Origin: Thozetella sp. PMI_491
Taxonomy: Eukaryota > Ascomycota > Sordariomycetes > Chaetosphaeriales > Chaetosphaeriaceae
Assembly: GCA_021432635.1 (NCBI GenBank)
Contig: MU270080.1
Location: 186,001-250,000 of the forward strand
DNA length: 64,000 nucleotides
Direction of reading: 5' to 3'
In this document: positions 22,207 to 34,568 of the stretch, in pieces
Numbering within the stretch: the stretch's first letter is position 1
How the letters are laid out: each line of letters begins with the position of its first letter
Made by a program: the position numbers and the translations under genes
Notes under the pieces: generated by a model
What the model was told of the DNA's origin: nothing
The model's database searches: none
Seen by the model: only the letters and a program-made list of their open reading frames with translations

Positions 22207-23384
22207 CTAGAATATAGCTACTGCATTGCCAGGACTGGCCACTCCTCCAGGTATCTGCACCACGCACGGTTAGCAGTCATCCCCTGTCTCGTGTAGTCAA
22301 TCCTCTTATAGTGACTCACCTTCAGAGGCACACTCGCCAAGAAAAACGTCCATCTGCCTCTCTCCTGACACGCCTTGCTCAATTCCTCCAAGTCAAAGAG
22401 CTCTCCGATGGGCAACCCCCACCCTGCCAAAGCCCACTGGTGAATGCTAACGTCGGGATGATTGTACGGCCCTGTCGACGGACCCCTCTCAAACCCTGCT
22501 GCATCACCTGCAATGGCTGCGAACCGGTTCTCCCATAGCCACCTGAGCGAGTCCTGCGTGGCCTCGAGGCCGAGGAGCCCGCCCGGTTGTCGATTTGGGT
22601 AGTTCTCTTGCTCCGCGACTGAGAGCTTCCTGTACTCCGCGACGAAGCCGCTGCGGATGAATAGGATGTCTCCCGGCCGGATCTTGACGCCGGTCTCCTC
22701 GACGATGGCCTTGAGGTGCGAGACTTCGATCGCGTTGGTGCTGAAGGGGCTGAGATGGATACCATTGCGGGATGCCCAGGAGTACCAATCAAGGAGCACG
22801 CCGCGGCCGACGATGCCGCCATTCTGGGCAAACGCTAGAAGAGAATAAGACAAGTCGTGAAGGGTACATGGGGGAGAGAAAGGGATACAGACCGTCAATA
22901 CCCAGCTTCCCAGATCCCTTCGCGAAGTCGGACTGGACATGGCCGCGGAAAAATTGCTTAGTTCTCTGGTATCCTGCTTGATGTTAGCTCGGTACGCACT
23001 AACCCCCCACGCCAAGAGCAAGGACCCGACGTCCCGGTAGACCCTACCAAAGTGTCGGAATCCATCCCATTGGGTGCTGCTCTGGGTATTCATGGAGAGC
23101 CTATCATCGTTCATAATCATGGGTGCCTTGTTGATAACTTCATGCTCGAACTGTTCGCGCTCGAATGCCGGATGCGAGGGCTGGTCGAGAGGAAGATCTA
23201 AGGACACCCGGTGGCCATCCCGGATCTCGGCTGCCGCAGCCGCCACGGTCTCGGGAGTGAGCAGATTTAGCATGCCCAGCTGATCATCTGGGCCCCAAAG
23301 ACCCCAGGCATTCCCGGGAGGGCCATTCTTGTCGAGCGGGAGCTCGTCGAAGGATGGGAAGGCCGGGAGGGCTATCGGGGCCAT
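22207..23384 (-). CDS. Cyclase-family (PF04199) metal-dependent hydrolase
   Basis: Exons 23384-23048, 22973-22893, 22834-22320 and 22254-22207 join in phase to 326 residues, the usual length for fungal members. The motif STQWDGFRHFG supplies metal-binding residues; GGIVGRGVLLDW, PGDILFIRSGF and NHPDVSIHQWALAGWGLPIGE are the conserved later blocks. The last exon ends PGGVASPGNAVAIF, the normal family C-terminus, which is only reached by removing intron 3. ATG 23384 (MAPIALPAF) was chosen because the open stretch upstream lacks similarity. The family includes kynurenine-formamidase-like enzymes acting on amides or cyclic esters; the substrate here is unknown. It is divergent from a quinate-permease-like transporter, which suggests aromatic or cyclic acid catabolism (inference). 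Confidence 0.88.
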
Positions 23385-24046
23385 GGCTTGGATGCTCAAT
23401 TTTCTGGCTGCGCCTGAGGTGTGGAAGAGGACTCCGTGCGACAACCTGAGAACCCTGCTACACTTTAGCACTCCGAAGAAATCTGCGCCTCGGCTTTCAC
23501 GGCTCCAGAGGGCGCAGAATTTATCCTTGATACGAAAGCAAACGATGAACAGCGTTCCGGGGTCGGACACGTTATATTATCAGGACTATTTTCTGATCGG
23601 AGAACCTTCCGACGCCCATGAGAGGCGCCAATAAAGGACGCCAACTCGCTTGGTGGGATAAGCGTTCATCCAGGCCAAGCCACTTACCCCAATACGCCCC
23701 AGACTACCCCGCAGCCTGTGCCAGTAGTGGCCCGTTACTTTCCCCATGGCGCCCCTCAGCCGGGAATGAGACGGTGGATAGCGAGCGGCTTATACCAATG
23801 CGGGTTGCCTAGCCATATTCCTTTCAAGGCCGAGGTGTCGGTATCGGCACCCGGTCCCGACCCATATCCAAGGGGCTGGTTCGCAGGGTTTTGTCGGATA
23901 AACGATCAAGAGAAGGATTCTTTTATACCACGGCCGCGGTATCGCCTCGAACTTGTCCCCTCCCACATTTCGCATCCAGCAAGCGCGTGTGCTCTCGTGT
24001 GCGTAGTCTTTGAGGCAAGGTGTCTTCATAGCATAGCTACTCTACG
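23385..24046. promoter_or_regulatory. Divergent promoter, cyclase / MFS transporter
   Basis: The 662 bases separate two outward start codons. A near-palindrome at 23925-23942 (ATACCACGGCCGCGGTAT, two mismatched positions) centres on CGGCCG, the kind of inverted CGG/CCG that Zn2Cys6 regulators bind. Whether it is used is unknown. Confidence 0.4.
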
Positions 24047-25875
24047 ATGAGGAATATTTTCCATTTGAAGGAAAACGCCGGCGAGGAGGCGCCACCAGAG
24101 ATATACGGATGGCGTCCATATGGGCTGGCCGTCGCCGCATCATGGGTACGAGCCTCCTGCATCAACATCTCTTTTTTTTTTTTTCACTTGTGCTAACCCA
24201 CCTCCCCATTTCAGGCCTCGGCCATGTATGGCTATGATTCGGCGTTCATCGGAGGGTACGTAGCGAATCTTGCCGTAACACCGATGCAATGATCATCAGA
24301 GCTATGCTAACCCAGCGCGAGCAGGACCCTGAGCCTGCCCTCCTTCCAGAAGACTTTTGGTCTGGCCGGCGCCAGTGCGGCCACCAAGGCCAATCTCTCC
24401 TCGAATATCGTCTCAACCTTCCAAGGCGGTGCCTTCTTCGGCTGCGCGATCGGATTTTTCGTGGCGGAACGGTTTGGCCGCAGACTCGCCATCATGTCAT
24501 CGGCGGTAGTGTTCATCCTGGGCGCCATCTTGCAGATGATCGGCCGGCTGGACCTTCTCTACGCCGGACGCGCCTTTACAGGCCTCGGCGTCGGGGCTTC
24601 CGCCATGATCCTCCCGATCTATGTCTCGGAGTGCTCGCCGGCTCTGATCCGTGGCCGGCTGGTCGGCACGTTCGAGATCATGCTGCAGATCGCGCTGGTG
24701 TTTGGGTTTTGGGTGAACTATGGCGTGAACCAGAACGTGGAGCCCACCGATAAGCAGTGGCACATCCCCGTTGCCATCCAGTTCGTCCCCGCCGGGCTGC
24801 TGATCTTGAGCATGATCCCCATGATTGAGTCTCCTCGTTGGCTGGTCTCCAAGGGCAGGATGGAACAGGCACGCAAATCCCTCTCGTGGGTCCGCAATCT
24901 GCCGGAAGACCACCCATTCCTGGTCCAAGAGATGTCCATTATCGAGATGGCGGTCAACTCCGAACTCGAGTCCACTTCGTCTGACCGAAACTGGCGCCAA
25001 ATTGCGAAGGAGCTCTTACAAAAGGGCGTTCGTGGTAGAATTGCGCTCGGCTGTGGTTTGGTCGCGTTCCAGAACTTCACAGGGTAAGCGCACTTGCACT
25101 TGCAAAGCTTCCGGGGTTAACAAACGCAGGATCAACGCTATCAACTACTACTCCCCGTCCATTTTCACCTCTATTGGTTACACTGGCACGTCGACGGGTC
25201 TGCTTGCCACGGGTATCTTTGGCATCGTTAAGATGGCAGCGGTAAGGTAGACAGCCCCGAAATGCAGGCACATCGCTAACAAGCCCGCAGACCATTTTGT
25301 ATGCCGGACTCCTGATCGACAAGGTTGGTCGCCGCCCATTGCTCCTGATTGGTGGCATTGGGGCTGGAACGGCAATGTTCTACCTGGCCGGGTACTCCCA
25401 GATCAGTGGCTCCTTCGTCAGCACGCCGCCTCGGGATGCCGGCGCGAATGCCGCCGTGGCTATGGTCTACATCTATGCCTTCTTCTACGGCTTCTCTTGG
25501 AACGGAATCCCGTGGCTCATGACGGCCGAGATCCTCCCCACACGCGTCCGGACTGCGGGGATGGCGTTTTGCATCTGCGTTCAGTGGCTGACGCAGTTCG
25601 TCATTGTTTACAGCTTGCCTCACATGGTTCTGGCCATGAAGTATGGTACTTTCCTGTTCTACGGGTGCTGCACCGTGCTAGCCATTGCGTTTGCCTACTT
25701 CTTTGTGCCCGAGACCAAAGGAGTCCAGCTTGAAGACATGGACTTGTTGTTCGGCCCGGACGTACCCATCTTCGCTCGGCAGGCACGCAGGAACTACGAG
25801 GAGCATAGAGCGGCAAGGGTCTCTATCGCGGAAGGCAAGGCGGAGACGCAGGTTGACCATACTGAGGCTGTATAA
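24047..25875 (+). CDS. MFS sugar/quinate transporter (quinate-permease-like)
   Basis: Exons 24047-24145, 24215-24255, 24325-25083, 25130-25241 and 25291-25875 join in phase to 531 residues with about 12 membrane segments. The start, [18 protein letters not shown] then [18 protein letters not shown], resembles fungal quinate permeases (QutD/Qa-Y). Sugar-porter signatures are present: [45 protein letters not shown] and [13 protein letters not shown]. The first intron carries a long T-run polypyrimidine tract. Located at the plasma membrane, importing a sugar or cyclic polyol acid by proton symport. Its divergent cyclase-family neighbour makes a cyclic acid or related carbon source attractive, but the substrate cannot be read from sequence. 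Confidence 0.9.
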
Positions 25876-26141
25876 TATCTAGAGAGACCTGGATTGAAGC
25901 TGAGGTTCGCGGAGGACCCTGCGGCCCGCGCAGACCCGGTACATAATAATATACCTAGCGTATCAAGCTAGATATTCAACTAAAAAATACTGGCGTAGAT
26001 GCCTGGGTGACTGCAAACTTTGTCGCTGGCATAATTTCATGCAACTGTCGTAATCCATTCTCTTCGTCGTAACCTGTCAATCTCGTGTAGTGATTCAAAA
26101 CAAACTCGTCCATCAGGTAGTTTCCGAGAGTATCTGCAAGT

Positions 26142-27402
26142 TCAGTTCCTTACCCTGCTATGCCGATTGCTCAGGAACGAGATGCGGGAAGGGAAGCTGT
26201 TCCACGAGATGCCCTCGTGGAACCGGCCCCAACGGTCCGTGCGAGCCGGGGGCGGCGCAGCTCTGCGGGTGGGGGCAACAGGCTTCTCGTGCACCACCGG
26301 TGGCTCCGGGTAACTTTCCTCCGAATCTCTAGACCGCTTGCGGTATCCTCCCGACATTCTCTTGACCCCCTTTCTGAAGCGTCTGTGCTGGAAGAGCCAG
26401 TAAACAAATGTGACAATCATGAGCCCGACGGCAGTCCAGGTGACGGCAGTGAAGATGTGGCCAGCTGTTGCGCTGATTCCCACGTCGCTTCCCTTGTCAT
26501 TGGTCTCAGAGGCAGCGATGTAGGCACCAGCGGTGACAATGGTAACAGCCAGAAGCAGGATTCCCATCGCAATACCGGAAAGGATGACGTTGATAAGGAG
26601 TGTAATGCGTTCGCGCCGATGCAGCAGGAACAGAGAGGCAATGGATGAGATCACGGTAAGGCCCGTGAACCCGGCACCTATGATGAAGATGATGGCGAAG
26701 GCCTCGAGCAAACGGTAGATTTTGTCGAATTCTCCTTGAAGATCATCGGAAAATCCTAGCTCCTGTAGATTCAGTTTGAACGGCCCTACGGAGAGTTCAT
26801 GATCGAACATGGCCGAGACATTGTACCCTATGGTGGCGACACAGTTAGATTCCACTGACATGAAATGGTAGGCTGTGAAAAGGGAAAGAAACATACCGGC
26901 GAATGGAGCAGTGCAGTTCGTCACATTATGGGAAGCGCCTACGACCGTCGCGTTAGGGTCGTAGTAGCCCTCGCAGATGTTCATTGTGTGCACCGAGTAG
27001 AATTGCTTGATGCCGAGCGTCTTGGCGAGCTCGTCGGCGAAGTGATCTTCGATCTTGTCCAAGGCTGAGGCCACATCGCTGCCCACCGCCGCGGTTGCGG
27101 ACGCGCACGCACGACCCAGCCAGTTTCCGCCGAGATCCTGGCAGGCGCCGCTGCTCGTCGCAGTGGGGGAGCTCGAAGCCTTAGAGACGAGGTCCTTTCC
27201 GAGCTCGGAGGTGTTGAACTACAAGAAGTCAGACTATCCGAAGGCCAAGCTGCCTTACGCGTCTTGACGGCGCGCTTACCGTGATGATGTCAAACTGCTC
27301 CACGAACACGGGATGGCCGGTGCCGGAGAAGAGCGCCAGCAGCACCAGCACGAATGCTGCCACCGAAGCGACAATAGGTATTCCTATAGGGGCTTTCGTC
27401 AT
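26142..27402 (-). CDS. SUR7/PalI family four-TM membrane protein
   Basis: Exons 27402-27280, 27218-26897 and 26827-26142 join in phase to 376 residues. One hydrophobic segment lies at about residues 8-27, followed by an extracellular loop with cysteines and N-glycosylation sites (NVTNC, YNVS). Three more membrane segments follow (FAIIFIIGAGFTGLTVI, LINVILSGIAMGILLLAV, FTAVTWTAVGLMIVTFVYWL) and then a basic cytoplasmic tail with PPVV and RRAAPPP. This is the SUR7/PalI layout, a family of cortical-patch, eisosome or pH-sensing proteins of the plasma membrane. Which branch it belongs to is unclear. Confidence 0.82.
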
Positions 27403-30313
27403 GGCGATTTCGCGATGCTAGTTGGTTTGAAGGAGTGAAGAGTGGCCGTCCAAGGAGCAAAAGCTTCATTTCGGAGGGCCAAAGGCAAACCTCATGCAGG
27501 GAAAGCCAGTCTTTGTAGGGCGACATGGCCAGGCTCTGCAGGGTTTTCCCGTGCACCATGTCCGAGATCGAGAGCCTCAGGGCGAATGGATGGCGTTGAT
27601 CGTCCCATTCTTGGTGCGTCATAGTTCATCTGGACTGGCAAGCGATGATGCGAATCAGGGAAACCCGACATTTGACTGGATACCGTTTAGCTCCACCCTG
27701 GTAGGTGCCGATCACTGCTTAATTAAGCTAAGCCCATACACCAAGGGCGACAAAAAAAACGTAGAATTGTGCTTTCCAGCCGATGCTTATTTAGATATTA
27801 ATGTAACCTGCCCCTAGTCATGTTTTCAAAAAATCAGGGTCCGAACTTGGCCACCATCACGCCCCACTTGGCGCGAGGTGACGCTGGCGAGGCTTGACTC
27901 GCTCTTATCACAGTCAAGGTGTTACCAGGGTCTGCCTTGGTGGTTGGACTTGGTATCTTGCCAAGCTTGCTTGATAAAACTTGCTGGAATGGCCCGGTTG
28001 GATGCAGTAAATATCAAAATGTAACAATATTGATTCCTATTTTAGATTTGGATAGCTTGGCGTTCTGCTTTTCGTTCCTTTCGCTCGTATGACCTCACAG
28101 AAGCCCAGTAACAAGTAGATTTCACGAGCTGCCTCGTCCCTCTTCGCCATTGTGCAGATCCAAGTACTTCTCGGACGTCTTCACATGGATGAACGAACTC
28201 TCAGGATGCTTCATTCTGCTGCAGCTAAGATTCGTCCTACACACCGGGTGATCAGCTACTGTTCAGTGGGTAACGTGAGGCTCTGTGTGGATGACTAGTG
28301 CCTCCGTATTCCGAAGCCAAGAGCATAATTTAGTCTAAAAGGGCGAATCGAGTGAAAAATGGTGTGGCCCGGAAGCAGTTCATCAGCTCGTCGGCCAGAT
28401 TAGGGGATAAATCAATTGACAAAGTAACGAGGACAAGCCACCATCAAGGAGATACGGGTTGCTGAAGAGGAGTGCATAAATCAAGTGAACGATCCGCCTG
28501 TACGACCTAGGCAGCGAGGGTTAAAATGACAGCATATTGTACCCTCCCATCCAATGCATCGTGAAATAGCGCAATTTGAATCAGCTGTTGCCGGAGTCTT
28601 GTGAAACTAGTCGGTTCTTTCTGTCTCACGTCAGAAAGTTAAGCCAGCAGCCGTGTGGCTATGGCGACTGTGTTTGTATTTTTTTTTTTTTTTTTACCAA
28701 AGTACAGGTGTCTTGGGCTGTTCCTAGATGGCAGTTGTTTAATATACCTAGTACCAAGGCGGTACAGCTTTTCAGAAACGCATTAGCCTGGCCTACTTCT
28801 CGGTAACCACGAGCAGTTCGTGCTCCCGCTTAGCCTGGATGTCGCCTTCACATGCCGATTTTCTAATTAGCTAGACCCACGTCTTATCCTTAAAGAACAC
28901 CATAGGTTTCATACTAGGGTAGCATGGCTGCTTCTAAAGCTGCGCCGGCCTGATTTTGGTGATTGGGGACTGCTCGCTGGCCATGGGAGGGTCCATCAGC
29001 TGGCCAAAGCAACTATGACTCTGGCACTACAGAATAGGACTCACGATATGTTTAACTGTATCAATATACGTCTAAGAATAGCTAAGATGGCTTCAAGAGA
29101 TTGAGAAGGGGAATCCTTCCTAGTGATATACCTGCAAGGTAATAAAGGCTAGCCCCCAGAGGATAGCCCACAAGCGCTGCGGCCCCAGGCCTCATCAATT
29201 AGTATTTTCTCACTACTTTAGATAGCGAAGCGGATCAAGTCTTGTTATCACACCCTGTCATGAACGCATAGAGGGACGGGTTTTCTTATTCTCCATATAG
29301 GAAGCACTTCTAGAGTGAGGTATTATCAGGAAAAGCGATGGAAGGGAAGGCAGGCAAGGTAGGATAGAGCGGAGATTGTATTGTTTTTTTTTATCAGGTT
29401 TCTTTTTTGATCGCGTTGTGGGGCGTCGCCATCCAAAATAGGCTCATTTTACGACCGGGGGGAGGTTGTGGCAAAATCGCGCTAGCCAACTGGCAGAAAG
29501 CTCAGCCCTAGAGTGGCCTTACGGAGCCGAACCATGCGTCCGGAAATAGAAGCGAGCTGCGCTTCTATCCTCTGAAATCCCCAGGCTTCGGCTGATGTGC
29601 TGGGTAAGGGTGACACTGCCCTTACCCGCGCAGTCGTGTGAAACCCAGCAAGACGCGGAGTAGACGTCGCAAGAGATTACATACTACGGCCGCTGTAACG
29701 TGCGGGGGCGGGGTGGATGTCGTGAGGGCCTTCCACCACTAACGACGAAGCATTTTAACCTCAAGTCCATAAGTCTAAGCGCCAAGGCCGTATGTATGTA
29801 CTTTATCTGACCCTCCTTCGCATAATTAGCGCCACACTGTCACGTAGGCTGTTGCATGGACTACCCAGTCTGTAGACTTCATTCAAAAGGATGCAGGTGG
29901 CGCAATAATTATCTGTCGACTGTAAGCCTTGGCATTCACGATACCTAACCCTGAGTCGGCCGGCCGGCCGCTGGCCCGGCCTTCATTCAGGCATTATCCT
30001 CGATGAGGACCTAATTTTGACTTGGGCTTCACTACAGGTGATGCTACCTTGACCACAATACCATACTAAGTCTTATTTGCAAATCGACATGAGTCGTACG
30101 TGGCGGAGTGTTTTCTGTAAGCCTGCAAATAGTTACCATCTCTGGGAATATCGCCTGGGAGATTGCGAATTACCATCGCGACGAGTTCACATATAAGGCC
30201 ATGAATGGGCTGCGTTCCTCTTCTTCTATCCCGTAGATCATCAGCGACATCTAACTTCCACGCTCTATCCTGCCTCAAGATTCTTCCAGATCAGGCATAT
30301 ATCTTACTTCACA
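27403..30313. other. Long intergenic region, no gene recognised
   Basis: About 2.9 kb with no supported coding sequence on either strand; open frames are short and featureless. It includes a T-run at about 28679 and a perfect 9-bp hairpin with an 8-nt loop at 29602-29627 (GGGTAAGGG/CCCTTACCC). A GGCCGGCCGG-rich spot lies near 29960. The last few hundred bases should hold the cupin promoter. Confidence 0.5.
29602..29627. other. Perfect short hairpin
   Basis: GGGTAAGGG (29602-29610) and CCCTTACCC (29619-29627) pair perfectly around TGACACTG. It is isolated in gene-free DNA; function unknown. Confidence 0.4.
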
Positions 30314-31117
30314 ATGCGCGGCTTCGCAGTACTCTCCTCTGCCTTGGCTATGGCAGGCGCTTCCGCAGCTGCCCCGTACCATAGCACTACCTCTTCCCAC
30401 CCTGCACCCTCATCAACTTCTTCAGCTGGTCTCCCGCCCGTCGTCCAACCGAACCCCCGGTCTGGCGATATGCAGCTGATCCAGTCGTTGGAGCTCGCCC
30501 CCACTCAACGGGACCGCGTGAATCTCCTCAACCAGCCAGGAGACTTCGTCTTTGACTTCAACAACCCACCCGATGCTGCTCTTACACGAGGAAATGGAGG
30601 ATGGACCGTGGCCGCCACGGCTGACACCTTCCCTGCCGTAATCGGGAACGGGGTGGGCATGACCCTCGGCTTCATTGGCCCATGCGGCCTGAACACCCCC
30701 CACGTGCACAACCGAGGCACCGAGTTCAACGTCATCGTCCAAGGCCGGCTCGTCACCAACTTCCAGGTCGAAAATGGGGTAGACGCCCGGGCAAACATCC
30801 TCTCCCGGTTCCAAGCCACGGTCTTCCCCCAGGGTGCCATCCACACCGAGTTCAACCCGGACTGCGAGGATGCCGTCTTTGTCGCTGGCTTCAACAGCGT
30901 CGACCCCGGCGTCGAACAGATTGCCCAGACATTCTTCAACCTGCGCCCAGATATCATCAATACTACGCTTGGCGGGGTTGCATATGTGGATGGGGAGGAT
31001 ATCGACTCTATCAGGGCTATGCTGCCCGCTAATGTTGCTCTCGGCGTCGAGCTTTGCTTGAACAAGTGCGGGAAGACAAAGAGGGCCAAGAGGGACCTCA
31101 CTGAGATATTTGCCTAA
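30314..31117 (+). CDS. Secreted cupin (spherulin/germin-like) protein
   Basis: A single exon of 267 residues from ATG 30314. It begins with a signal peptide (MRGFAVLSSALAMAGASAAA) and a Ser/Thr/Pro-rich linker. The cupin metal motif is complete: His130, His132 and Glu137 in HVHNRGTEF, and His177 in FPQGAIHTEF. Fungal relatives are called spherulin-1A/1B-like and are secreted, single-domain cupins with two conserved cysteines (here CGLN and CEDA). The C-terminus ends in a basic tail, KCGKTKRAKRDL. A role in stress or development is reported for the family; metal-dependent activity is possible but not demonstrable here. Confidence 0.9.
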   Translation: MRGFAVLSSALAMAGASAAAPYHSTTSSHPAPSSTSSAGLPPVVQPNPRSGDMQLIQSLELAPTQRDRVNLLNQPGDFVFDFNNPPDAALTRGNGGWTVAATADTFPAVIGNGVGMTLGFIGPCGLNTPHVHNRGTEFNVIVQGRLVTNFQVENGVDARANILSRFQATVFPQGAIHTEFNPDCEDAVFVAGFNSVDPGVEQIAQTFFNLRPDIINTTLGGVAYVDGEDIDSIRAMLPANVALGVELCLNKCGKTKRAKRDLTEIFA

Positions 31118-32088
31118 TTTCTCGAAGCACGGGGAGAGTGTATTGCAAGGGAATTGGAGTAACAGGGTTAACGGCTGTCATAATTAAAGCGCTAATGTTG
31201 TCATATGAGAGGGCAATAGCTAGATATAAGCATTAAAGATATGTCATCATATATTTTCGACCATTTACTGGCGTAGACTTTTCCTCTACTAGTAGCATAT
31301 ACGCGGTCAGAGGTTGATCTAGTACAGCTTGACGATGCCCTCAATGTATTTGTCTACATGCATTAAAGAAGGAAATCTCCCGCTCTCTAGCCGTCATAGC
31401 CGGGTCGGGTACGGTTGATCGGATTATGAAAGCTAAGTAGCTACAGGAGGTTAATCGAGGCCTCTGCCAGAGGTCATAGGTAAACCATGGTATACGGTGC
31501 TCTAGAATATGCTAAGCTCGATTTGACGACGGATTCATGGCGCAGCATCTACCGCTCATAGTTGTAAAGACTATTGAGTCTGCGAAGGAAATCGACTTCT
31601 GATTTCTTCAATCACCTCACATAACATGCCCAGTCTAAGAAGGACAGAAGGAGCGCAACACACTAGGGAGGTTATATTCGTTGTTAATGGTCCAATATTA
31701 TGTTGATCAAAGGACACATAGAATGTAACAGCCCACGAGCCCTCCGGTAAATGTTCTGTATCCTAATTCAAAGAACACCTTACGGATCGGGCTACTAGAT
31801 ATACAATTCGCTAGCTTGTGTTGCTGCTGAAAAGCGGAGTTCGAGCCGTCTGGACGTAATGCGATTTCTTAGTAGCACTTGCGTGTTGTGGTTACGTTAG
31901 AAAGCGTCAGCTCTCAGGTAGATGGCTAGCAAGAGCGGTTAATATGTAGGTACAAAGGCTTTCCGTTGCTAAAATACATCTGTTAAATTTATACTGCTAT
32001 CAATTATGGTAGCACCAGTGCCAATGGGCAACATATAAGTAACCGCACTCTGGTCATGCCGACAAAGCTACCGACTAACGATTGAACC
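31118..32088. other. Intergenic region, no gene recognised
   Basis: About 970 A+T-leaning bases between the cupin and thioesterase genes, whose 3' ends converge. No RNA gene or repeat was recognised. Confidence 0.35.
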
Positions 32089-32827
32089 TCAAAGCTTTGA
32101 GTCCTTGCCAGGTTTGGATTTGGGATGGTCACTCTCCCACCTGGCTTTGAGGGCCATCGCCCGCTCAGACTTTTTAGTGAAGCCCTCATAGAGCTTAGGC
32201 CACCCGCCCCCGAGGGTGAGAATATTTACAGGACGTCCGGTTTTAACATCCACATAGGTCGTCGACCCGGAGACTTCAGAGACAACGGCCTGTTGCTTCA
32301 GCGAAAATAGGATTGTCGAACCGTTGTTGCGCGTTGGCTCAATCCGTTCCTGCCGGTATGCCGCAATGAGCTAGTCTCTGAATCAGCCGAGTTGAGACTC
32401 AACGTGTGGCGCAGTGGGAGGCACGCACTACATCCGGATACTTGACCTGCCGCCGAATGTCGAGATTATACTTCCGGACGAGGGGCACGACCGTCCTCGC
32501 ATTGACCATGTCGTCGTATTCCTGCTTACTGAGGAATTGGTCATAGCTTTCCATGACGCGGTAGAAGCACATGCCGAAGAAGCTCATGAACTGTCCCTGC
32601 ATGACGTGGCCAAACGGGTCCTGGTCTTCGGCCCAGACAATTCCGCGCTCGACCATGGTGTCCGGGTCGTAGCCCATGGCCTCGAGAGTAGCCAGCGCGC
32701 GGGCCCGGAGGGGCGCATACGGATCCGTGTTCGGATGCGGACTCGGCGCACCGGCACGGGAGTATGGCGAGTTGTATGACGACTCGGCAAGTCGCGATTT
32801 GTGAGGTCGGGGCGTATGGCTTGACAT
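32089..32827 (-). CDS. Thioesterase-like (hot-dog fold) protein
   Basis: Exon 1 (32827-32432) and exon 2 (32370-32089) are joined by a 61-nt GT-AG intron, giving 225 residues. The diagnostic region is ERGIVWAEDQDPFGHVMQ with Asp and His in the D..xHV position, then FFGMCFYRVMESYD. After the junction, RRQVKYPD-LIAAYR and LKQQAVVSEVSGSTTYVD form the beta-sheet core. This matches the 4HBT_2-like group of fungal thioesterases, which hydrolyse acyl-CoA-type thioesters. The N-terminal 35 residues are Ser/Arg/Pro-rich and could be a mitochondrial presequence. The nearby thioester-reductase-like gene is not obviously linked. Confidence 0.82.
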
Positions 32828-33227
32828 CGTGATGCGGGAAGACTGGCCGCGCAAGCAAGGTGGAATTGGGTGAATTGAAGGAGAAGTTTGTTTTGAATCG
32901 ATGAGATGAGGTTCTGCTTACTGTGGTGGCACTACGATATTTAGGGGATCGGATTTAATATGGATCGGGTACGGCACAGCACTTCCATCTGCCGTTCAGC
33001 GCTTACAAAAGTCTTAAGCAGGGATTGAATTAGTGTCGGGACATCGGAGGTGGGTTCGTTTTAGACACTGTGCAGGTCACTTCCCCACGTAGCCAAGGAT
33101 AAACGGCCCAAAGGGGTTACAGGTGATTTGCAAGGTCTCGTCGCAAGGCGCGACTGCTTGACTAAAGCCCAAGTAATGCATAGAGCGCACTTTAATGGCT
33201 AAAACCTCACATCTCAGCCAAGCTTTC
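32828..33227. other. Intergenic region between thioesterase and ACR3 genes
   Basis: About 400 bases holding the thioesterase promoter and the ACR3 3' end. No specific signal was recognised. Confidence 0.3.
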
Positions 33228-34568
33228 CTAAACCGAAGATGCTTGCCAATTCCACCTCTTAGCAATCCACTTCACCAGGAACACAAGGCCCAGCAGAACT
33301 GGCACCTCGATCAACGGTCCCACGGTTGCTGCCAGCGCTTGGTCGCTATCCGGACCGAAGGTGGCCACCGCCACAGCGATGGCCAGCTCGAAGTTGTTGC
33401 TCGCTGCAGTGAAGCTCTGGGTAGCGGCGAGCTCGTAGGTGAAGCCGAGCTTATGCTCAGCCCATAGCGTGGAAAAGAAGATCGCGACGAAGTAGACCAC
33501 GAGAGGGGCTGCGACCCGGATGACGCTGACAATCTGATGCACTACGGCGTGGCCCTGGGAAGCGAAGAGCACGAGAATGGTGTAGAGGAGGCCAATCAGC
33601 GACCAGGGCGAGATAAACGGGATGAAGGACCGCTCGTACCAGGTCGGCCCCGCGGTTGCGCGCAGGATGAGGCGTGTGACGATGGCAGCGCCGAGGGGAA
33701 TCCCGAGGAACACGGCTACACTAGTTGCAACAACCGGGTATGAGATGTCGAGCACACCATCGTCGTGGCCGATTACTCGTAGAAAGAAGATTGCCAGTGG
33801 GGCAAAGAGGACCATTTGAAGGACAGAGTTGACAGCGACGAGGACTGCGCAGTATTCTCCATCACCCCCGGCTAAGACGTTCCAGATGAGAACCTAAAAC
33901 ATCTCTTTAGTATGCTATTGCACAACACTGAGTTCTTGCCGCTCCTCTGGCTTACCATTGCGATGCATCTTCCTAGACCGACCAACACAAGACCGGCGCG
34001 TAGCTCACTCTTGTCCGGTAAGAACGCCCAGGCTAACGCAAGCTGAAGCAAATTAGCCAGGATCTCCGAAGTGTTCAAAAGAATCGCTCACCATGAGAAA
34101 GGGGGCCACGATCCAGTTCAACACGACGCTAAAGGCGATCTGCTTCCACAGCCCCCGATGAGAAAGCAGCTCATGCAAAGACTCGTATCGAACTTTGCAA
34201 AGAATGGGGTACATCATCACAAGCAGTCCGACCGCTGAGGGGCGTGGTCAGCTATGCAATCCGCGAGATACAGTTGCGCCGTGACACTGACCGATGGGTA
34301 TCGACACTCCGACAAATTTGCCTTGCTGTAGCACTCTCCCTGTCTCTGGAACGAAGTTTCCCAAGAGAACGCCGATAATCATGGCAAGGATAATCCATAG
34401 CGCGAGGAGTCTGTCGAGCCACCCGAGCGCTTTGAAGGCGGAAACATTTTCCTTGCTGGTCGGCGTCACGTTTGCCTCGACATCGTTTCTCGCTAGGTCT
34501 CGACTGGCGTCTCTCTGGCTCGGGGGTAGAACTTCAACGTCATTCTTCTCAACAGCGGCGGCACCCAT
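33228..34568 (-). CDS. acr3: Arsenite efflux permease ACR3
   Basis: Exons 34568-34292, 34234-34092, 34042-33956 and 33893-33228 join in phase to 390 residues. The bile/arsenite/riboflavin transporter fold with about 10 membrane segments is clear: LDRLLALWIILAMIIGVLLG, LLVMMYPILCKVRYE, VLNWIVAPFLM, LVGLGRCIAMVLIWN (with the conserved Cys needed for arsenite transport), LAATQSFTAASNNFELAIAV and ATVGPLIEVPVLLGLV. ACR3 exports arsenite across the plasma or vacuolar membrane and gives arsenic resistance. It is divergent from a bZIP regulator gene, the common layout for arsenic-responsive pairs. ArsC, ArsH or a methyltransferase gene are not next to it. Confidence 0.95.

Noticed and set aside
27442-27817. 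Open frames upstream of the SUR7-like gene
   Set aside because: Short, with no recognisable domain; promoter DNA is the simpler reading.
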